Below, in pieces: positions 20,041 to 32,883 of a DNA stretch of 64,000 nucleotides. Within the stretch, counting starts at the first letter, position 1. Each line of letters opens with the position of its first letter. A program made the translations under genes and the position numbers. Under the pieces are notes generated by a model that was not told where the DNA came from, ran no database searches, and saw only the letters and a list, made by a program, of their open reading frames with translations. Origin of the DNA: Pomphorhynchus laevis (taxonomy: Eukaryota > Acanthocephala > Palaeacanthocephala > Echinorhynchida > Pomphorhynchidae); the NCBI GenBank assembly GCA_012934845.2, contig WNNJ02000280.1:31071-95070 (forward strand), in the 5' to 3' direction.

Positions 20041-22060
20041 GAATGAAGAATTGAGTATTGTATTTTCTCTTTAAGAAAAGAGAAAATAAAAAGGGCATGT
20101 GGGTAGAAGGGAAAGTAAATTAGATAGCTTGGATTGCAAATAATAGGAAAATTAATCAGGATTTATGTTGCAAAGGATAGATGATCGTAAAATAATTAAA
20201 AAGATATGTATTAACTTGCTTAAGAACGAGACGCTCAAGGAGTTTAGAGAGAGTTGGGAGAAGTGAAATAGGACGGTACGAAGATGGTAGTGAGGAGTCG
20301 AGAGATTGCTTTTTGATGAGAGGACGAACAGTGGCGCATTTCCAGATGGAAGGAAATGTACAGCTACGGATGGACGAGTTGAACAATGTGGTTAGGAAGG
20401 GTAAGATAAAGGAGCAGATATTTTTAAGCAAGTGAGTGGGAATTGGGTCAGAAGTAGAGGTTTTATTAGGTAATGACAGCAGAACCGAAGAAACTTCATC
20501 AGATGAAACGGGAAGAAGGTGGAATAGCTCTGGGAGGGAAGTATTTAAAGAGAAGAGTGGGTACAAGGAGACTATGGGTAGTAGGGAAAGTAAATTAGAT
20601 AGCTTAGTTTGTAGATAAGAAGAAAATTCATCAGGATTTATATTACAAGAAGTAGATGATCGTGAAAGAATCGAGTTTAAGATTTTCCAATGAGATTTTG
20701 AATTGGAAGAGTACTCGAGTTAATTTCGCCAATAGAGAGTACGTTTAGTACGCATAAGAGTGAGATGTGAACGGCGTAGAGAAAGATAGGAAGCATGAAA
20801 ATTTGAAGCAAGTGACTTTGAAGAATGCTTAAGAAAGTGATTAAACACGAAAAGGGTGACGAAGTCGACCCTTAGAAGGACTACAGTCGGAATTGAACCA
20901 GGGAGCATGGCGCAAGCGCTGAAAATGTATGGGTAGAATAGGCAGAAGGTTATTAAGGATGTTCGTAAGTTCAGAATCAAACAGAACGCAGAGATCATCG
21001 GGAGAAAGATAGTTAAGTGGAAGTGAAAAGAGTGAAGAATTGAGTAAGGCTGCGCAGAGAATAGAGATATCGAGAAGTTTCCAGGATCGACTTGGAATAG
21101 CTAATGTTGGATGCGGAGAAAGAGGATGGAGACGAGTAAGAGTAAGAGTGACAAGGAAATAACCGGAAAAACAAGGATTTGTAATTGACAAGGAGGTATA
21201 GTCACTAAAGCAGTTGGGAACAACAATGATGTCGAGAGCATCGCCGAGAATATGAGTGTGGGTTAAAAGTAATTTATAGTTAAAATCATAAAAAATATTG
21301 GTTAGAGTGATAGAGTCAGAGTCAACTGGACGTTCAAGACGAATTTTTAAGTCACCGATAACAAAATAAGAAGTATAAGACAATGAACAGTCACAAAGAA
21401 GATCTGCAAAGTCGTTAAATAACACACGTGAGGGGGCAGCTGAGCCTAAGCGGCATACAATCACAAGTTACATCGGGAAAAGAGTTGATAATCTGCATAT
21501 GAGTAATTCGAACGAAGTGTAACGGATGATAGAGTTAATTTTACGTAGAGATGTTGGGTGACGAGCAATGGCAACAATACCGCCATGGTTAGAAGCAGTA
21601 AATATGGGAGAGACAATTAGACGAGCTGATTTCATTAGAGAACCATAGTGCCATAGATGACGAATAGCGGGATCGTCATAGCCAGAGTGTCAGGATTCGG
21701 TAATGCAGAAAATATCGAGAGATAATTGATCGAAGATATCAAGGAGCAGATCAGCTTTATGAAGACTGTAGCTAGTGTTAACAATAACACCTCTAGCAGT
21801 CTTAAACAGTTCAGATCCTTAATCAGCAAGACACTGATATGCGATATAACATTGACACATTCTTTTATGTAAACGTGGCATATTCCTAAGTGCATCACGT
21901 TTACCTAATCGAAACAAGTCAACGAGATTCACATGTTTGACAATGTCTATATTGGATGAACCAAGTACCTGTGACAATATGAATTGGACGTTCTTGTACA
22001 CTCTGGACGACGTTCTTGTACACATTGGACGTTCAATACACTCTGGACGTTCTTGTTAGA
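20040..22060 (-). mobile_element. Family A' LINE: endonuclease and first RT half
   Basis: Read from 22060 downward there is an N-terminal leader, then an APE-type endonuclease: SLDIFCITES, GGIVAIARHPTS, LVIVCRLGSAAPS, VIGDLKIRLERP and TSLSITNPCFSGYFL. The start of the reverse transcriptase domain follows (LPNKTSTSDPIPTHLLKN, VRPLIKKQ, SSYRPISLLPTLSKLLERL) to about 20156. The catalytic motifs and 3' end are missing. The 207-residue endonuclease frame (20841-21464) is uninterrupted. Amino-acid divergence from the other family A copies is marked, so it is a separate subfamily. A stretch near 20100-20175 is repeated at 20575-20660. Confidence 0.7.
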
Positions 22061-22519
22061 CGTACTTGCGCGCTCTTAAATAAAGTTTATTTTACATGGG
22101 CCAGGATAATATATTTACATCTATCAGCAACTCGTTTTCTAAGCAAAAATTGATTGTACCCTATGTTATTCTCATTAGTTCGTGGTTTGAGATCGTCGCG
22201 TGTCACTGAGAATCGTCAATGTTTACTCATGCTAGACATTTGGGTTTTCTCTTTGATAGTGTCATTATCAAACAGATGACGATTTTCACCGCATTGTGTA
22301 ACAGCGCCACCAAATAAATACGACATATACTGAATCTCTACTGGCTTAGGTAGCGAACTCATATCCCTACTACATATTCACTCGGATCTGTCGACAGTTG
22401 ATGAATCACTGGAACATCCTTGGTGACACGATTACCCCCTAAGTAGAAAGTCGTGGGTTAAAAGATTATTGTTATAACTACTTACAACTTATCGAAAGTC
22501 TGAAAGTCTCAGTCTTACG
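22060..22519. other. Unassigned segment
   Basis: No family is recognised. A minus-strand frame near 22240-22370 reads through SLPKPVEIQYMSYLFGGAVT but matches nothing I know. Confidence 0.3.
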
Positions 22520-25500
22520 AATTATCGATTTTATCAAATTATCGAAACAACCGAAATATCAACGAACGATATTCATCAACGGACGAATTAACAATGCCTA
22601 AAACAACGACACAGTTTTTATGTGGTTTCTGCACGGCTGCTAAATTAGCATTACTATTCAACGTCAACTCAAAAAATCGGCACCAGTGGTATTATCGCCT
22701 TTAATCCGGAACAACCAGTCTCATGATTTGTCAGCAGAATAGGATGCGCCCGCTTGTATCTGCTTAGATACAGTTGTACCTACACCCTCCCGTTGTTTCC
22801 GCAAACTCTCGCATAAGTACATATCAAAACCCAACACGTCCACTCAAACTACCCCCATCGTTTCCAATCTCCTTTCTCCACCCACTGATCCTGTAACCAT
22901 ATACACTTCCTATCCCATGTCATATTCACTTCTCGACACCCCCATCCCTTCCGTTTCGTTTCTCAATAATCTACATCCATAAATCAAAATAACGTCCACC
23001 AACCTCCACGATCTTTCCACTCATAATCCTAACGCACATCGCTTGCCACCATCTATATTATCTTTATCCTCTATGTCTCCCGCCGTCAAACCAACTCCCT
23101 CCATATCCTCAACTGCCAGCTCTCCTATCGTGATCTCACCCACTGACGTCATTCTTCCTCCTTTACGGAAACGCTTTCATTCTCGCGATCGTTGCGTCAT
23201 CGTCACTAATATCACTTCTACCACCTCATTATATCCACAAGCACGTATCGACCACGATGTTTCCGCCTTCAGATCCATCATCTCGTCTCTTGTTCCTGTG
23301 GATAAACCATTCTTTTTCAACGACATCTCTCCTGTTGCATTCATTCGCCTAAACAAATCTTCTCAATCTAATCCTTCTAAGCCCCCTCTCCTAAAAAGTG
23401 TTTTCAAGCATCACTCTCACGCGTCCTCTGCCCTCTCTCAACGATTTAAACTTATGTCATCTTCAACCACTTGAATTTTTTCCGATCGCACTCCTTCTGA
23501 AAATGCTACACTCTCTTCTGCCCGCATCGACAAACGCCGTCGCGAGGATCTCTCCATCCGAAACATCGACGGAAATTTTTAAGTTCTCCACACCCGTCCC
23601 AAAATTCGATGGCGCTCCATCTCCCCAATGTGTCTTCTCTGCTAGACCCTTTCAACACCAAATCGGCTTTCGACTCAGACTCCTCAACACTAGATATATT
23701 CTCAATAAATCCGATCTTATCCTCAACCTATTCACCAAGCAATCCATCAATCTCTTTTGCCTCACCGAATGCTGACACTCAGATTCCGACGACATTTCCA
23801 TTCGCCGTCTGCTCTCTTCCGGTTGGTCACTAGTCGAACCTGCCCGCCCATAAGCTCATCCACTTCTAAATTCTCTAATCATGGCGTCATCGTCGCATTC
23901 GCCCGTCACCCCGCATCTCTTCGCAAAATCACTCCCTATTTCAGTCCTTACTCTTTTGAATTGCTCACTTGTCGTTCTTCTAGCCTGGTCATTCTGGATC
24001 TCGCAATTGTATAGGGTCCTGTGTAATCAGCTCCTACCTCCTTAGTTTTACCAAACTCGTATACCTCATATCCAACTGTTCTTTGTCCTGCATTCATTCA
24101 CTCGTTCTAGGCGACTTCAACATCCGCCACGACCGCCACTCATCCACCAATTCCATCCGGTTTATTAACATTCTATCCAACTACAATTACAAACTAATAA
24201 CCACTGCCCCACACATTTCCTTGGCGGGACACTCGACATCATCGCTGTCCCAGATCGTTTTGCTGACTACACCTCACGGTCTATCTCTGATTATGGTCTA
24301 TCTGATCACTTTCTCGTCACCTTTGATCTCACTTCCAACAACTCTCCGCTTTACACACCTACCATCCTACGTCGCCCTTGAAGAAATCTTGACCTCCCCC
24401 TTCTTCGCTCTGCCTTACTCAAATCGTATCGACATTCTCCCACAAAAACATCTTCCTCTCCTCACGATCTTGCCTTTCTAGACTTTGAACTCAAATCCAC
24501 TCTCGATTTTATCTTGCTGTTCAATCCTCACCCTCACCGTCGCTTGCACCGTTCCACATAGTTTGACATCAAATGCCTAATCTCTTAGCGTCGACTCCGT
24601 CATGATTTTCGAGTCTATCACCGCTCTCTCAGACGCAATATCCGCTCGCTTATTCCGTCTCTTCGAGATTCCTATTTTGCTCTTCGCCGGTCTCATCCCC
24701 ACCTACTACGTACCTAATGCAACTCCTTCTGACAGCATAAAATTAACACTTTATTAGACTCTTAGTCTCTATGGTATACTTTTAACTCAATATTTTCTCG
24801 CTCCTCTTAGTTTTGCAACATCAATCCCCATGATAATTCGTCATTTCTTCAGACCAAAGTATCCACGGTGTTCTTTCACAGCCCCGTCTCTATTCCATCT
24901 CACTGCTAGTCGCCTCGCCTCATCCTACCGGAACTCTTTCATCTTCTCCATGATTCACTTTCCGAAGTCTCATCTGTACTCATGTTCTTGCCAAAAAACC
25001 TCAACCGTCGATCGCATGCCCACCCCATACTTAAATCCATATGATCATTGATATCCCATTTTCTCACAACCTTGTTTAACTCGTCCATCCGCAGTCGTAT
25101 CTTTCCTTCACACTAGAAATTCGCCATTGTCATCCCCTAGTTAAGAAACAATCACTCGCCCCACCCCCACGTTTTTTAGCTATCGCCTCATTTCACTTTT
25201 CCCTACTCTTTTCAAGCTCTTAGAGCGCCTTATCTTAATTCAGATCAATTTTTATATCTCTTTATCTAGTCTGTACCCTTTTTCGCAATCCGCTTTCTGC
25301 TCTAATCACTCAACAGAAATCGCATGCATGAAAGTTTACAACGACTTACTCATTTCTCGAGACAAAGCTCTATATAGTATTCTCATCTTCCTCGACCTCT
25401 CCTCCGCCTTCGACATTGTCGACCACTCCGTTTTCCTTTCTCGCCTTTGTTATGATTACGGCTTTTCTTCCTCCACGGTAGCATGGTTTGCCTCATATCT

Positions 25501-26565
25501 ATCCGACCGTTCCTTTCGCGTCTGTTCTAATTCATCATCCTCCCATCCTCTATATTCTCCGCGGGGTCCCACAAGGAGTCCTAGGTCCCCTGCTTTTCTC
25601 TCTTCTGCTTGGCGATCTCTCTCCGTTTATCAAGCCTTTCTCCTTTAACGTCATGCAATATGCCGATGACAGCATCATCTATGCTCATGCACCCGCACGA
25701 CGCATACACGATATCGGCATTTCTGAATCCAACTGTCTTTCTTCTATCTACGAACGTCTCTCCAATCTTCATCTCGTTCTAAACTTCGACAAGTCTACAA
25801 TAATGTGGACCCTCCCCCGTAAACCAAACATATCTCATCCCACTGTATCTTTTGCCTCATCGATCATCCCCATAGTACACAATCTCACTTTCTTGGGCTT
25901 CCATTTCGATGATCATCTGTCATTTAAACCCTTCGTCCGTGACAAGGTCCGCTGGTCTAACTTAATTCTTTGTGACATCCGCCGTATCCGCCAACTTATC
26001 GACTTCCGTTCTTGTATGTATCTTCTTTCATCGCTACTTTTCCCTAAAATCGATTACTGCCTTAGCCTTTTTTACAATTTTCCACAATCCATCATCCTAC
26101 CCCTACAACGCATAATCAACACCGCCGTTCAAGTGCTCTTTCGTCTCCGTCGCTTCGACCACACATCCACATATTTTGCCTAACTCTCCTGGCCCACCAT
26201 CCACATCCGCATCAAACTCCGCCTTCTTCTCGTTATCTTTCGTCTCATCGCTGTCGGCTCCCCATCGTTCATCAACCTTTTTTTCTTAGACGATACTCGC
26301 CCCACCTCGCTATCGCTTCGTTTCTGTCATACCCTCTTACTCCACGTTCCTAATTACTCCAACAACTACGGTCTCCGATCCTTCCTCGTCGCCGCCTCAC
26401 TTGCCTGGAATCAACTCCCTCTCGACATCCGCCGCATTCCCTCCTTAATCACATTCAAACACCTCCTCCGTTCACACCTTCTCGACACATGGTTTACATT
26501 TTTGTTTTGTTGTGGTCATGTAAGCGTGCGCTGCCACGCATTTGCCACGTTAAAATAAATATTAT
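22520..26565 (+). mobile_element. Family A LINE, near-full-length but broken copy
   Basis: This copy defines the family layout. It has a 5' UTR to 22593 and an ORF1 start at 22594 (MPKTTTQFLCGF). The ORF1 body at 23043-23474 has PPLRKRF-SRDRCVIVTNIT, HDVSAFRSIISSLVPVDKPF and NDISPVAFIRL. The APE endonuclease lies at 23640-24450 and the reverse transcriptase at 25100-26490. RT motifs are LIFLDLSSAFDIVDH (A), GVPQG-VLGPLLFSLLLGD (B) and MQYADDSIIYAHAP (C). The C-terminal domain ends FKHLLRSHLLDT and the tail is at 26510-26565. Many stops and frame changes mean it is inactive. Family placement as CR1/L2-like rests on the APE endonuclease with RT and the WN-LP C-terminal pattern. Confidence 0.85.
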
Positions 26566-26566
26566 T

Positions 26567-26900
26567 TTAAGCAGTACCCTGTGAACGCCAGAATGAATAG
26601 CGAATGAGGTGGACGTATCTGCATAGTACGTGTATCACATACACTTTGAAAGAACGTGAAGTTAAGTAATTTGCAATCCAAGCAACATACATTAGACAAG
26701 CATTAAGTGACCTCAATTTGTGAATGAGGCGATCATGCGGAACTGAATCAAAATCATGAGAGAATCTTAATGTCCTTTCCGTCTCTAATACGCCGCCATA
26801 TCTTAACATCGTTAGCATACATAACGACATCAGATCGAATTACAGATGAGAGATCATTGATCATTAACGATTATATTAGGGCCCATTTGAGGGTAACTTT
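26567..26900 (-). mobile_element. CR1-like LINE scrap with rearranged RT motifs
   Basis: The minus strand reads FINDLSSVIRSDVVMYANDV and KIWRRIRDGKDIK (motif C region). It then reads RFSHDFDSVPHDRLIHKLRS and YLTSRSFKVYV (motif A region). Motif A normally precedes motif C, so two fragments have been joined in the wrong order. Confidence 0.55.
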
Positions 26901-27234
26901 TTGATTGTTATTTTTAATTGTATTATTATTTTATAATAAAAACTTGTGATTTAAAAAAACTACAGGTCATAGCCATATATGATTAATAGAATAATATTCT
27001 ATATATAATGATAATTCTGGAATAAATTTTTGGAAAATAATAATAATTATATTTTTATAAATTAATTATTAATTTTTTATTTCAAAAATTAACGTTACTT
27101 TTCTTTTTTTAAAAAGTAACATTAATATTAATTTTAGTTGAACATTACTTTTACTTAAAGTAATAATTTACTTTTTATTGTGGAGTGTATCCAACAAGAA
27201 TATATTATCACATTTCTAAATGACTTATCATTAC
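26900..27234. other. AT-rich spacer
   Basis: Very AT-rich sequence with short inverted AAAAGTAAC/GTTACTTTT pieces near 27090-27160. No gene is seen. Confidence 0.4.
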
Positions 27235-28160
27235 GTATCTAAAACCCATGCATCGCTTTGCCGATGATGTAAAACTATGGTGCACTAGAGATAAACTTGA
27301 TGCTAAAATGTTGCAGAACGACCTTGACCGCATTAATGAATGGAGTGCAGCAACTCAGATGAAGTTAAATATAAGTAAATGCGTATGTATGAGGTTAGAT
27401 AGCGTTGGGATCGATTATAGTTACCACACTGCAGGAAATATACTATTGTGTCTGGACAAAAGGATTTGGGTGTAATAATACACAAGACATTAAAAACACG
27501 TTTGAATGCTGACTTAGCTCGCAGTAAGGCAATACGAGCCTGGCATTGCATCAACAATTGCTTCTCAAGAATGAATCCTTCTGTCCTCAGACTCCATTAT
27601 TGTTCTTTGTTTAGTCCACATCTTAAGTATTGCATTCAAGCTATTTTTCCATGTACTAAAAAAGAAATTGCCGATCTTGAATCAGTGCTTCGTCGCGGGT
27701 TTCGAATTTGCTTTCATAATTCGTATTCGTATGAGGACAGGTTATCCTTGTTAGGTTTATGCTCAATGAGACAAAAACTACTGTATCTTGATCCCTTGGC
27801 AATGTGGGCAGTTGTCAAATCCTTTGAAGGATATTCCACAAATGTTTTAAAGTTTAGAACTACAATTTTTGTGGACATCGCCTAACCCTCTATAAATTTT
27901 CCCCTGGTAAAAATCCTCGAATAATGAGACTCCCATCGTGTAATCAACATTTGGAATGCACCACCTGAGAAAATTGCTTGTGCCTTCAGCTATTCACATT
28001 TTAAACTTCAAGTGAGAAATGGATTCATGACAGCTCTAACCATCAATCAGTGTTGAACTACCCATTCAGCTGATTACATTCTACACTTCATTTTTTATTT
28101 GATTAATATCTACAGTGAACAGACTGAACAGCCATTTGCGGCTTTGTCTTGTATTAAATA
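27235..28160 (+). mobile_element. Family C LINE 3' end
   Basis: It starts at motif C (HRFADDVKLWCTRDKLDAKM, 27248) and continues QMKLNISKCVCMRL, GQKDLGVIIHKTLKTRLNAD, YCSLFSPHLKYCIQAIFPCT and SYEDRLSLLGLCSMRQKLLY. The C-terminal segment near 27950 and the tail AGCC-ATTTGC-GGCT stem-loop (28130-28143) follow. It is truncated 5' of motif C and broken in frame. Confidence 0.8.
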
Positions 28161-29114
28161 TTTTAATAAGTATTTTTTATTATTAATAATAAATATTAAT
28201 AATATTTATTATTTTTAAATATAGTTTAATATTTATAAATATAGTTTCTGATATAAATATCCTATAAATCTTATATCATTCTATCCAAATTTTACAGGAA
28301 TCAATGCATCAACGTTCATTGATTATAAGTCATCTATTTAAAAAAATGAATATGTTAAGAGTATTTATTGAAATTATTTAAATGAGCTAGTATAATTGCA
28401 TCTCCTTATAGCTAATTACATTTACAAAGAAGAAACTATAAGGAAGAGCAATTTGCGCAAATATATTTGTGCTTTACAAGAAAATTTTACATTGCCGTGT
28501 GTTGAAAAGCTTAAAATTTTAACTTTATGAAAGCCAGTTTATTTTTTCGAAGTTTTACAAAATGATTTTAACTAATTTGATCTATTTATAAAATTGTACA
28601 CGTTGTAACATAATATAACACTAACTAATATATTATAGTTTTTAACATAAACACTTGAAAGGGACTATTGCAATAGTCGAAATTTTTTGAACAATAATTT
28701 CTTATTTAAAAAAGAAATTAAGGATGGAGGATGCCATGGGGAAAGCTGCTTTTCCATATTTGTGATACTTTTATTATATTTTCTTTTTTTCTGCAGTGAA
28801 CCAGCCGATTAAGCCATGCTTTTATGTGCTGTTGAAACATTAATAATAATTATTATTCCTCTCGATGTTTAAATATTCTGAACAATTATAATTAATTGAT
28901 TTCGGTCCTTGATAAAAACCAGCCTGTGCTCAACGAAAATATTTGAAATGTCATGTCAAAGCATAACACTTGAAAGGGACTATTGCAATATTCGAAAATT
29001 TTTGAACAATAATTTCTTCTTAAAAGTTTTTCAAAGTCGAAGTAGTACGCAGCCCTCATACACAATGATGCACCTTTTATTAAGACAAATGCTAACTTGA
29101 ATTTCTAAAATTTC
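28160..29114. other. AT-rich spacer with a duplicated 57-base block and a LINE tail
   Basis: A block beginning ACACTTGAAAGGGACTATTG occurs at about 28646-28704 and again at 28962-29018. At about 28800-28855 lies the tail GCCATGCTTTTATGTGCTG, TTGAAACATTAATAATAA, which is also found (reverse strand) at 46065-46115 as the end of the family C copy there. No gene is seen. Confidence 0.5.
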
Positions 29115-29660
29115 TTAAGTGATTATTAATAATTAATAATGAGCAAATGCTCATATGGTGGCATCACATAAAGAAAAATAAAAATTGAGAAGAAAAAACT
29201 AAAATGTAAGTGCTGGTAAACCGCACTAGATTCTCTTGGAAGGTAATTCAAATTTTTGATTACTCGGTTTACCAAACAATAATACTTTTCAACCTCCGGT
29301 ATATTCTCTGAATAGCAAATTCATGACTCCTAGTGTAAGCTGCAATGTGCAAGGGAAACATAACATTGATATGGACTTGTGGGATCTTTCACATCACACC
29401 AAGTAATAAGATCTTTCATTTTTCAATATGAGACATGAATTTCATATTTAAACGTCGTAAGCGATCGTGATAAGTAGATCATCCAAACCTGTAACGCATT
29501 TAGATGTTCATCTCAGTATTCTTTTTTATCTGGAGAATCTCACCGTTAAATTGTGAATACGACACTTCAGAGCAGTATATTAAAATGACACCTACGTATG
29601 CATTAAATATTCTTATCGTGTTATCAATGTATTCTTTGATGTGGTAACAAATTATGCACT
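29115..29660 (-). mobile_element. CR1-like LINE C-terminal fragment with perfect terminal stem-loop
   Basis: On the minus strand, YCSEVSYSQFNGEILQIKKN, STYHDRLRRLNMKFMSHIEK and a final domain correspond to the CR1 post-RT region (LEYCSPVWSP, YEDRLRRLNL). The 3' end carries ATGAGC-ATTT-GCTCAT (29139-29154) followed by a TTATTAATAATTAATAAT tail. Many stops are present. Confidence 0.5.
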
Positions 29661-30009
29661 GAAATTTCAAATCTGAGCTACTTACAATGCCTACTCGCGG
29701 TGAATGTTAATAGTGTATGTTGCAGGTTTATGTACCCAGGTATGTTAGCCATGTACTTTATGGTGAAGGGAATTCACGTGAATCCACAACAATATGTGGT
29801 AACAAATAGAATACGGTTCCACAGGGGACACTCGTTTCATTAGATGACTTGTGGACATGGGTCAAGTACCATCCTCTCGATTATCCCACAGAGCATTACG
29901 AGCTTGGAGCGGTCTTCCTTGCGATATGGTTGCACTGCCCGTTGCTAGTTTTCGAAAGAATGTTCTTAATTATTGTAGCATCATGTTTATTCGAGTATCG
30001 TCTTACTTT
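29660..30009. other. Unassigned stretch
   Basis: A plus-strand frame from 29849 contains YPTEHYELGAVF, faintly like an RNase H domain of LTR elements, but there is no supporting context. I leave it unassigned. Confidence 0.25.
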
Positions 30010-30825
30010 TAAAACTCTGCACTGTAATAATAATTGTGTCATCAACACAATTATTATTACACAATTATCATCAACACAATCATCTTACTCCAATTCAGTC
30101 TCCCTAAATAACTCATTAACTGCTCCTATTCGCCGGACTTATGATAGATCACAGTGTCTAAACGTAGCTAATATAAGGGAATCATCGGCTACTAAAACCA
30201 TTTACGTGTACAGCATGACGTCAAAGCTGTACAATCCTTCATCTCTGAGCTATTACATACCTAATCCCCTACTGAGCTACAGCAATTAAGAGTTCTCCAC
30301 CTTTATAGTCTAGGTAAAATAAGATCAGATAACAGTCCACGCCCTCTTAAGGTCATCTTAGCAACGCCTGATATGTGTACATTAGCTTTAAAATACGGTT
30401 ATCATCTTGCAGGTACTAGATTGATCCTTCGCGGAGATCTTTCGATCGAAGACAGAACTCGACTGAAACAAGCAAAGAGCGAACTTAGTAACAGAGTAGC
30501 TAACGGTGAAAGTAACCTCACCGTCATAAATTTTCGTGTAGTGCGACGCAGGACTTCAACTCGTTTCTGGATTTGTTCTATTGGCAACGGTGGAAAAATC
30601 GGGGAGCTGCGAAGTCTTTGTGTCACAACGAAACTACCCAAGAAGTGACAGTAAATGTCGATAAGAGATACGAGTATTCCGATCCAGTACACTCCACACA
30701 TGCCTTTCGGGTCTTATATTCGAATGTCTTAAGTCTCAAAAATCAAATAAACGAAGTTCTCACTCTGGTTAATAGCACCTTATTTGAGCAGACAAAACAG
30801 CTGCATGGCTATAGTCTTGTATGTA

Positions 30826-31086
30826 TAATAATATAGTCGTAAATTATATTAGTCGTAAATTATATTAGTCGTATATATAGTCCTATATTGGTTATTATAT
30901 TTGGTTATTATATATTGGTCTCATATATTAGTCGTATATATAGTCGTATATAGTCGTATATAGTCGTATATAGTAGTATATATAGTCGTATATATAGTCG
31001 TATATAGAGTCGTATATATAGTCGTATATAGAGTCGTATATATGGTTGTATATAGATATATAGTCGTAAATTATAGCCATGTATAT
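30826..31086. repeat. Minisatellite with TAGTCGTATA-type units
   Basis: Irregular units of TAGTCGTATA, TAGTCGTATATA and TAGTCGTAAATTATAT fill about 260 bp. The bases CATGGCTATAGTCTTGTATG occur immediately before (about 30804) and again just after (about 31091). The array therefore expanded inside, or is bracketed by, a 20-base duplication within the LINE. Confidence 0.85.
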
Positions 31087-32883
31087 TATACATGGCTATA
31101 GTCTTGTATGTTATTATAATAAATACTTGTGTTTAAGAGTCGTGGTTAAAACCTCACATCATAGATTCAGAAATTTCCATCGATGGGTACGCCATAATCC
31201 GAGCAGATCGGCAAATTTGCCGTGGTAGCGGAGTGATCATATATGCTATAGAAGTTCCTACAACTACGGTTATCTTAATTGAGTGCGATGAATCAAGTCT
31301 TTGTGAATACGTTTGAGTTTCTGTAACGGTCCATAAAAACATATTTTTCTCTCTAGGTGTATTCTATCGCCCCCCCCCATTCGCTTCAACCGGGTCGATT
31401 ATATTCTCAATAACTGAAAATGCATTCAAGGGTCAAAAGTTATTTTATCAGGAGACTTTAACATGCCGCGAATTGATTGGATAGATTACGTTCCTCTTTC
31501 TGGATGTGATCCCGAATAACTACTGCTTTTAAACACGATAAATGATCTACATTTAGTCCAACATGTTCACAGGGATACTCGTCACAGGCGTACTAACTCC
31601 TCAATTCTTGACCTCTGTTTTTCAAGTGAAACGTATCTAATAAAAAACGTCAAATACGGATCTCCGCTAGGATCAAGCGATCACTCGACCATCTCAATAG
31701 AATTTAACGCACTCGGACAATATGCCGAAACGGTTAAAACGTCGAATCCTTTTAAGACCGACTATGATGTCGTGCGCAGTATAATTTCCTGTATGTATTG
31801 GTCACGAAAACTACATCCGAAATGATTAGATGCGGAATTGCTTGCTCTAATCAAACACCGTGATAGATGTTTCCATGCGTACAAAAAATAGAACTCTCTT
31901 TTGAACACTACTGTCATTGCGGGAATACGGTTTCTATTCTAAAAAAAAACAGAAAAATGCAGTTTCATCTCAAATATATGCCGCTCCACTCATAACAATC
32001 CTTTAGTGGCTTCCAAAAGCATACTTCCACGTTATATACACTCGACAGATTGTTCATACCTATTGGCCGAAAATGGGTCAATCTTGACCTCCCAACTGAT
32101 GTAGCTGTTTATTTTATGGACTATTTCGCTATCAAAGAAGATAGAGTGTCGATACCCGATGATATAATCCAAACTTAACACAATATACTTCTACCTAGAG
32201 TAGTCATATTTAACATTGAATTTAGCGATGAAGAGGTACTGAACGAGCTACTTGAATTACCCCGCAACGCCGCGTCAGGTCCTGACTATATACCTCCAAT
32301 ACTCTTAAAGAAATTGGCCCATGCAATATACGTTCCCACATATGTAGCTTGTAAGGTATTACAAAAATTTATTCTTCGTCACCTTAGCGCTTTCGTTGAA
32401 GCTAACAATCGCCTCAGCCCCGGTCAGCATGGATTTAGGCCAAATCGCTCAACGGTAACGAACCTTGTAAAAGCGAGAGCAAGCTGGGTGGATTCAATGA
32501 GGAGTGGTTCCAAAGTAGATGTGATATTTATAGACTTATCGAAAGCATTCGATGGAGTTATTCCCAATTTGCTAGTAAACAAATTATCTAACATTGGTGT
32601 ACGGGGCTCTTTGTTACGCTGCATTCAATCATTCGTAAGCAACCGCTCGTTTGCAGTACGCATAAGCCATTATCTTTCTGGTTACTCAATGATGACGACA
32701 GGCGTTCCGCAGGGATCGGCTATTAGTCCGACTCTCTTTAATATATATGTAAATGATATTACAAACAACTATAATAACTCAACGTCGGAATGTTTTACCT
32801 ACGCAGATGATCTTAAGGTTTGGAGGCGAATCATTGATGATTCCGATGTTAGCGCTCTTCAAAAAAACCTGGATTCCATAGAT

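Noticed and set aside
29849-30289. Possible LTR-element RNase H (YPTEHYELGAVF)
   Set aside because: Only a short run is similar, with no neighbouring RT or integrase, and the frame runs on into family C ORF1-like sequence.
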